A DNA stretch of 64,000 nucleotides. Origin: Ecdyonurus torrentis. Its lineage: Eukaryota; Arthropoda; Insecta; Ephemeroptera; Heptageniidae. Below, in pieces: positions 59,308-64,000 of the stretch (position 1 is its first letter; every line of letters begins with the position of its first letter). The position numbers and the translations under genes are program-made. The DNA is taken from positions 37,481,027-37,545,026 of the forward strand of contig OX439129.1 of NCBI GenBank assembly GCA_949318235.1. Direction: 5' to 3'. The notes under the pieces were generated by a model. That model had not been told where the DNA came from, did not search any database, and saw only the letters and a program-made list of their open reading frames with translations.

Positions 59308-60440
59308 CAACATTTTATCATTATATGAAACTAGCAAAAATATTGTGCAAAAATGGTTTATATTTTGTGCAATGAATTAAAATTTTACAACAACTTTAAC
59401 AATAAAATTATTTAACAAAGGAGTTTGATTTGAACTTACTTATTTTTGTTTCTTAAATTGATTTAAGCTTTTAAATTATGTCTTAATGCATTAATTATCT
59501 TTTTTTTTAATTACGTTGTAAGCTTATGATGATTTAGTGGCGATTTTTGTTTTAATATCAAATGAATATGAAGAATAAAGATGATAAAGCTTAAGACATT
59601 TCTAAACTACTGCATAAAAATGAATTCACACGTGAGTGAATGCATTGATTCCTTACTGATTCTTATCACTGGATTACATAGCAGCAAAACAAAGTCTCAG
59701 CAATGCATACATCTCTTTAATGCAAATTTTGACAATATTCAATTTTTTTTTAAATAGCAGTACTATAATCAATAGTAGTATAGTTTTAAGAACTATCTTA
59801 GGTACTAATACATAATAATTTGTGTTTAAGATATACCTAGATAATTTGAAGCTGGGTTAATTAATATTTAATTTTAACGTTATTTTAATTCAACGTCGTT
59901 AACTCTATACATTTTTTATATTGTCTTTGGAAAAAGCAGATTTTAAACAAGTTATATTTTAAATGGTTAAAGGCATTGTTTACTATAAAACTTTAATTCT
60001 AGTATGATTGCATATATTTTTTTTCTTCCCAATTTCTATTTCTTCCTAATTCAATTCAATTCTTTGATTCAATTGTAATGGTATAGTAAACTTTGGGATT
60101 GATACAAATAATTATAATCAAGTCCTATTTAATAGACATTTTAATTTCATTTATACCAACTTCATTTATCTAGGTTTTTAAACATTAGTAAAATATCATT
60201 GGAAAAAAAAAAAAAAAATGAGACCATTACCAACCAAAACACATAAGTTATTCCACAAATTATAACAGACAGACATCACAAGAGGTAACAGTAATATTTT
60301 ATGTAATTATTATTTAATAAGCTTTTCACAAAACTTACATTTAAATTAAAAGGGAATGAACACATAGAAATCGTCTAAAATATATATATTAAAAAATTTA
60401 AATCAATAATAGGCTATATATTACATAATAATGAAGCTTT

Positions 60441-60580
60441 AGACAGTGGTAAAAATATTGCGTTTTTATTATGAAAGCAATGGTAAACTAGCTCTCTGAT
60501 TGGCTAGAGAGAGCTCACTAGCCAATCAGACAGCTAGTTTACTATCGCCATCACGTTAAAAACACGATAAAACACTGTCT
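60441..60580. mobile_element. Fold-back element (140 bp)
   Basis: Terminal AGACAGTG/CACTGTCT and an inner GTAAACTAGCT-CTGATTGGCTAG inverted pair form a long imperfect hairpin. The arms hold CCAAT-type motifs. No clear target-site duplication. Confidence 0.7.
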
Positions 60581-60738
60581 CTACCTTCACATGAAATGAT
60601 TTTTTTTTTTTAGATTATTATAATTTTTTTGTCAATGCCTGCACAAAAATAAAACTGAATAAAAATCTATAATATATAATATAATAATATACTATTATGT
60701 ACATACACACATTAGATTATTTATAATATAGGTTAAAC

Positions 60739-60839
60739 TTAAAGTCTAGAAACTGTACAATCACTGGAGGGATTTTGTTTGTGCCAGGCACAAACTGGAA
60801 TCCAGTCCTGTCCAGCAGGAAGAGAAGTTAAGATAGCAC
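60739..60839 (-). CDS. Orphan candidate terminal exon
   Basis: Minus strand, after a good acceptor (ATGTTTCAG before 60839), an open frame of 32 residues runs to TAA at 60739. It reads AILTSLPAGQDW then IPVCAWHKQNPSSDC then TVSRL, after a split first codon (phase 1 entry). Composition and codon use look coding and the segment stands out from AT-rich surroundings. I recognise no family. The kinase exons 1.3 kb upstream end in their own stop and offer no phase-compatible donor. It may be an alternative last exon, an exon of another gene, or chance. Confidence 0.35.
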
Positions 60840-61001
60840 CTGAAACATAAACAAGTTGGTCAACCATATTTTATATTTTCTTTTTGAAAAAAAAAAAAAA
60901 ATGCTTCATTTGAGAGGCATTTACAGGGTTTAAAAACTTAACTTATTTTTCAAAATTAACCCATTACAATGATTAAAAAAAAAACGACAGACATATAGTT
61001 G

Positions 61002-61102
<101 letters not shown>

Positions 61103-61963
61103 AATTTTGATAGAATTATTATCAATTATCGTATAGGCGATTCTTCCTTAATATTTAGCATTCCATTACACAGCATTACACAGGCTATGAAATTCTTTTT
61201 CTCAGTTCATATCACTGGTATAAACAGGGAAAAAGGGTGTTTTCGTGGTTCTATAAAATATAGTTTGCACAGTGTGTTACTGTGAGAAGAGTAAACAACA
61301 ACATTGTAAAGTAAATAAACTTTCTGATTATATATAGAATAAAATACTATCAATGCATTATTCAAAACAAACTTAAGAAAATTCACCACAAGGTTTTATT
61401 AGCAAGTGACAAAGCTCACTTATATATACTTAGACTTATAAAGTTTTCCATCATTGTTTTTTTATATATTATACTGTTTGCATTACTTTTTTTATATACA
61501 TAATCTAAAACTATTGCTAAATATTGATAATTATAACACCTTGTCTATGCAGTAAATTATAATCAGTGTGATTTGTATATCTCTAAATTGCAACTGTCAC
61601 AAGCGAAGTGACATTAAGATGACCTTTGATGATTTCCTTTAAACTTCAATGTAATTAATCAAAATATAATTATCTGTATTCTGCTTGAAAATATATTAAA
61701 TCAATTCTAGTAATTTTTTTTTATTTAATTGTACATGCAATGAACTTTACTCTTCTGATTATAAATTAGATATAACTAATCTGCTCAGTAAATTATCAAG
61801 TGAGAAGAAATTAATTTTATGACATGTCAAGATCTGTGAAGACTTTATCTCTTATAAATTGTGTTGACATATTACAGAAAGGAAGACTATTTTTAGAATT
61901 CATAATATAGCTAATTGCGCATCATATATTATACTGCAGTATACAATATAAGTACTGATAGAT

Positions 61964-61965
<2 letters not shown>

Positions 61966-62009
<44 letters not shown>
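61966..62009. repeat. Poly-A tract of about 44
   Basis: Long uninterrupted A run just downstream (in minus-strand terms) of the kinase stop codon. Confidence 0.9.
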
Positions 62010-62010
<1 letters not shown>

Positions 62011-62105
62011 ACGATGTATTTTATGTATTTCTTTTTTAGTTTTAATATTTGTACATTATTATTATTTTATAACACAAGAATCGATGCTGTACCTCTGTGG
62101 AAGCA

Positions 62106-62695
62106 CTAGCAGATGATGCTGCGGTCCAGGAGGATCTCCCGCGGAGAGGAGATTTTGTCGTGGTGGTCACACTGTGTACCACACTGCGAGCACGAGAGGC
62201 AACCTACCACGGCGACCACTGCAGGGAACGAGGGTTTACGTGGAGTCGCTACTTGTAGCCAGGGGTGCTCCAAACACTGCCGTGAGGTCAGACGTCCTCT
62301 GCAAATAATAAAATGATTATTTTAATTGCAAAACAAAAATAAATACATTATATCAGCAAATACGAAATGCATTTGTGTGATCAAATCAAAAACCAAGTAT
62401 TCTGGGGTGTGATGTAAAAGAACGTAAAGAAGCATGAAAATTGATATAATATACTGTATTGAAAATATTATGAGCTACGTAGCCGGAATGTGACGTAGTT
62501 GAAGATTGTACTTACGTCTGCTCTACGACGAGGGTGGCTCGGATGAAGTCCTGCGCGCACGCAGAAACACCCTCAAAGAGCTCCTCGGGAAAGGTAAGGT
62601 TGTTCTGAGAAATATTACAGAAGGTTTCTTGTTTAGAGTCACCAGCGAACGGCGAGTAACCAGTTAACAAGACATACGCGAGCACACCCACTGAC
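62106..62695 (-). CDS. DAPK/DRAK-type Ser/Thr kinase, last two coding exons (partial)
   Basis: C-terminal part of a death-associated-protein-kinase-related (STK17/Drak-like) kinase, a family acting in actomyosin regulation and cell death. Two exons, 62516-62695 and 62106-62298, splice GT-AG in phase (1-nt entry, AC|A junction), giving about 123 residues. The first encodes subdomains [22 protein letters not shown], then [15 protein letters not shown], then [12 protein letters not shown]. The second begins [15 protein letters not shown] (subdomain XI, the invariant Arg). A short tail with clustered Cys/His ([13 protein letters not shown]) follows, ending in LLDRSIIC and TAG, comparable to the short hydrophobic-Cys end of STK17 proteins. 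The catalytic lobe (HRD, DFG, APE) is not in these exons and must lie beyond 64000. DAPK itself is less likely because no ankyrin or death domain follows. Confidence 0.85.
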
Positions 62696-64000
62696 CTGCA
62701 ATCATAACAACGAAAATCAGAAATCAGAACAAACACCAGCCTCAAGTAAGATGCGTGGTTTATATTACGTAAAACATCTAAATATTATTATTTTAAAGCT
62801 TGTACCTTGTATAACCACGACGAAAATTAGTCAAAAGTGCGTTAAAAAAATTAAACAATTCATCTGAACTATAAGTTACAATACGTCAAACTATTTTATC
62901 AATTTTCTTTTACACACGAATTCAATTAAATATATTAAAACCTAGGTAAAAGGTACCGTACTGAATTATGTTGAAAAAAAAATTAAAATGTCACGTATTA
63001 TTTCCCAATAAAAAAAAGTTACTTCTTCCATTTCTTTTATATTCATGCACGTATATTTTGTAATTGACCTTATTACATATATACAGTAGTATTATAATAT
63101 TGCGGTACTGTACTACAGCATAACACAGTCGCGCAGTTTAAAAAAAATATATACATATTTTGTAGTTAAAAATCGTGCGTTAAAATCTCTAACTTCATAT
63201 TAAAGCAAGAAGTATGTAGTAGTATACATAGGGTCATAAAAACTAACTTAACTTCTTCGTAATGTAGACAATAAACAAGTCAAACAAAGAACAATATTAC
63301 ATACCTTGATGTTAGTAATGCAAAAACATTATTTTAAAAATAACGTATATATACCCTAAAGGCATTAATTATTAAATTAAGTATCGGGTAATCTGTTAAA
63401 TTATTGTAAGCGATGATGATATTCTACTTTCATAAAAATACAAATATTTCTAGCGGGGTTTTATATTTTAAGACATGACGATAGAAAATTAAAATGCATG
63501 ATCTACTATAATATAGTCTCCAAGCATCAAATATTTTTATTTCTTTAATATAATAACAACAAACGCATTATATATTTATAAAAAAAGGATACACCGGAAA
63601 TATAACGAAAAAAATACATAAATATACAAATAATGGGTTCATCCGATTATTAATTATTATTTTAAAATTAAAATGCCTTACAGCATAAGAGTGACCTAGC
63701 ATTATATATATAGCGAGTATAAAGAAATTAGCATTTACGCCTCTGTTCAAAAAAAAAAAAAAAAAAAAGTGACGCGACCTACTTCTAATCTAATATTATA
63801 AGATGAACATAATGTAAAAATACTACATATAACTACTTGGATTTTTTTTTTTAATAATATTTCAACATTTTATAATATACTTACTGCATGCAATACAAGA
63901 TAAAAGGGCGGGAATTTAATATAATAATAAATAATATAAAAACGTGTAAGTCGTGTACATCAAGAGGCACGATTTTATATACTAACTTAATGTCTTCTCT
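62696..64000 (-). other. Intron of the kinase gene, open at the window edge
   Basis: AT-rich sequence with no exon. The upstream exon must end in phase 1 or 2 of a Trp codon (TG|G) and carry the DFG and APE motifs. No such segment is present on the minus strand, so the intron is at least 1.3 kb. Confidence 0.6.

Larger units (their letters stand above)
58302..60738. other. AT-rich DNA, no gene seen
   Basis: Apart from two fold-back elements listed separately there is no coding exon. It lies downstream of the minus-strand orphan exon and kinase, so part may be their 3' UTR. No decisive poly(A) signal was identified. Confidence 0.45.

Noticed and set aside
63987..64000. Kinase exon end at the window edge (reads E-D-I-K before a GTTAGT donor)
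   Set aside because: It matches the DIK before DFG in DRAK kinases, but the following DFG/APE exon is absent between here and 62695, so the match is probably chance.

Overview
This window is nuclear DNA of an animal, most likely an arthropod. Genes are split by many short GT-AG introns, intergenic DNA is very AT-rich, and microsatellites and homopolymers are abundant. The alpha-amylases have the animal chloride-dependent architecture but lack the C70-C115 disulfide of vertebrate enzymes, as arthropod amylases do. The kinesin heavy chain resembles the Drosophila protein over most of its length. I cannot name the species; a crustacean or another non-dipteran arthropod would fit.

Layout. (1) 1.7-17.9 kb, plus strand: four intact tandem secreted alpha-amylase genes with 10, 9, 9 and 7 coding exons (498, 490, 497 and 492 aa). 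All keep the catalytic triad and chloride ligands. The second has a shortened glycine-rich active-site loop. Only the first and fourth have a clear TATA box just upstream. (2) 17.9-24.3 kb: intergenic DNA with fold-back repeats and probably the 3' UTR of the next gene. (3) 24.3-37.8 kb, minus strand: a complete 19-exon kinesin-1 heavy chain gene (999 aa) whose introns hold many mobile elements. (4) 38-58 kb: a long AT-rich stretch where I see no gene. (5) 58-62 kb: three fold-back elements, one orphan candidate exon and a (GATA)n array. (6) 62.1-62.7 kb, minus strand: the last two coding exons of a DAPK/DRAK-type Ser/Thr kinase that continues beyond the window.

The amylases would act as extracellular digestive enzymes. 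The kinesin and the kinase are unrelated housekeeping or signalling genes.

The most unusual content is a set of insertions built from inverted duplications. Three of them are bounded by direct repeats of 13-16 bp: a fold-back at 1 kb, a ~2 kb array of five 403-bp tRNA-like units (three direct, two inverted) at 26-28 kb, and a near-perfect palindrome with 518-bp arms at 28.7-29.7 kb. The last two lie in kinesin introns. Other kinesin introns carry TTAA-flanked MITEs and a 152-bp element flanked by TATAAA.
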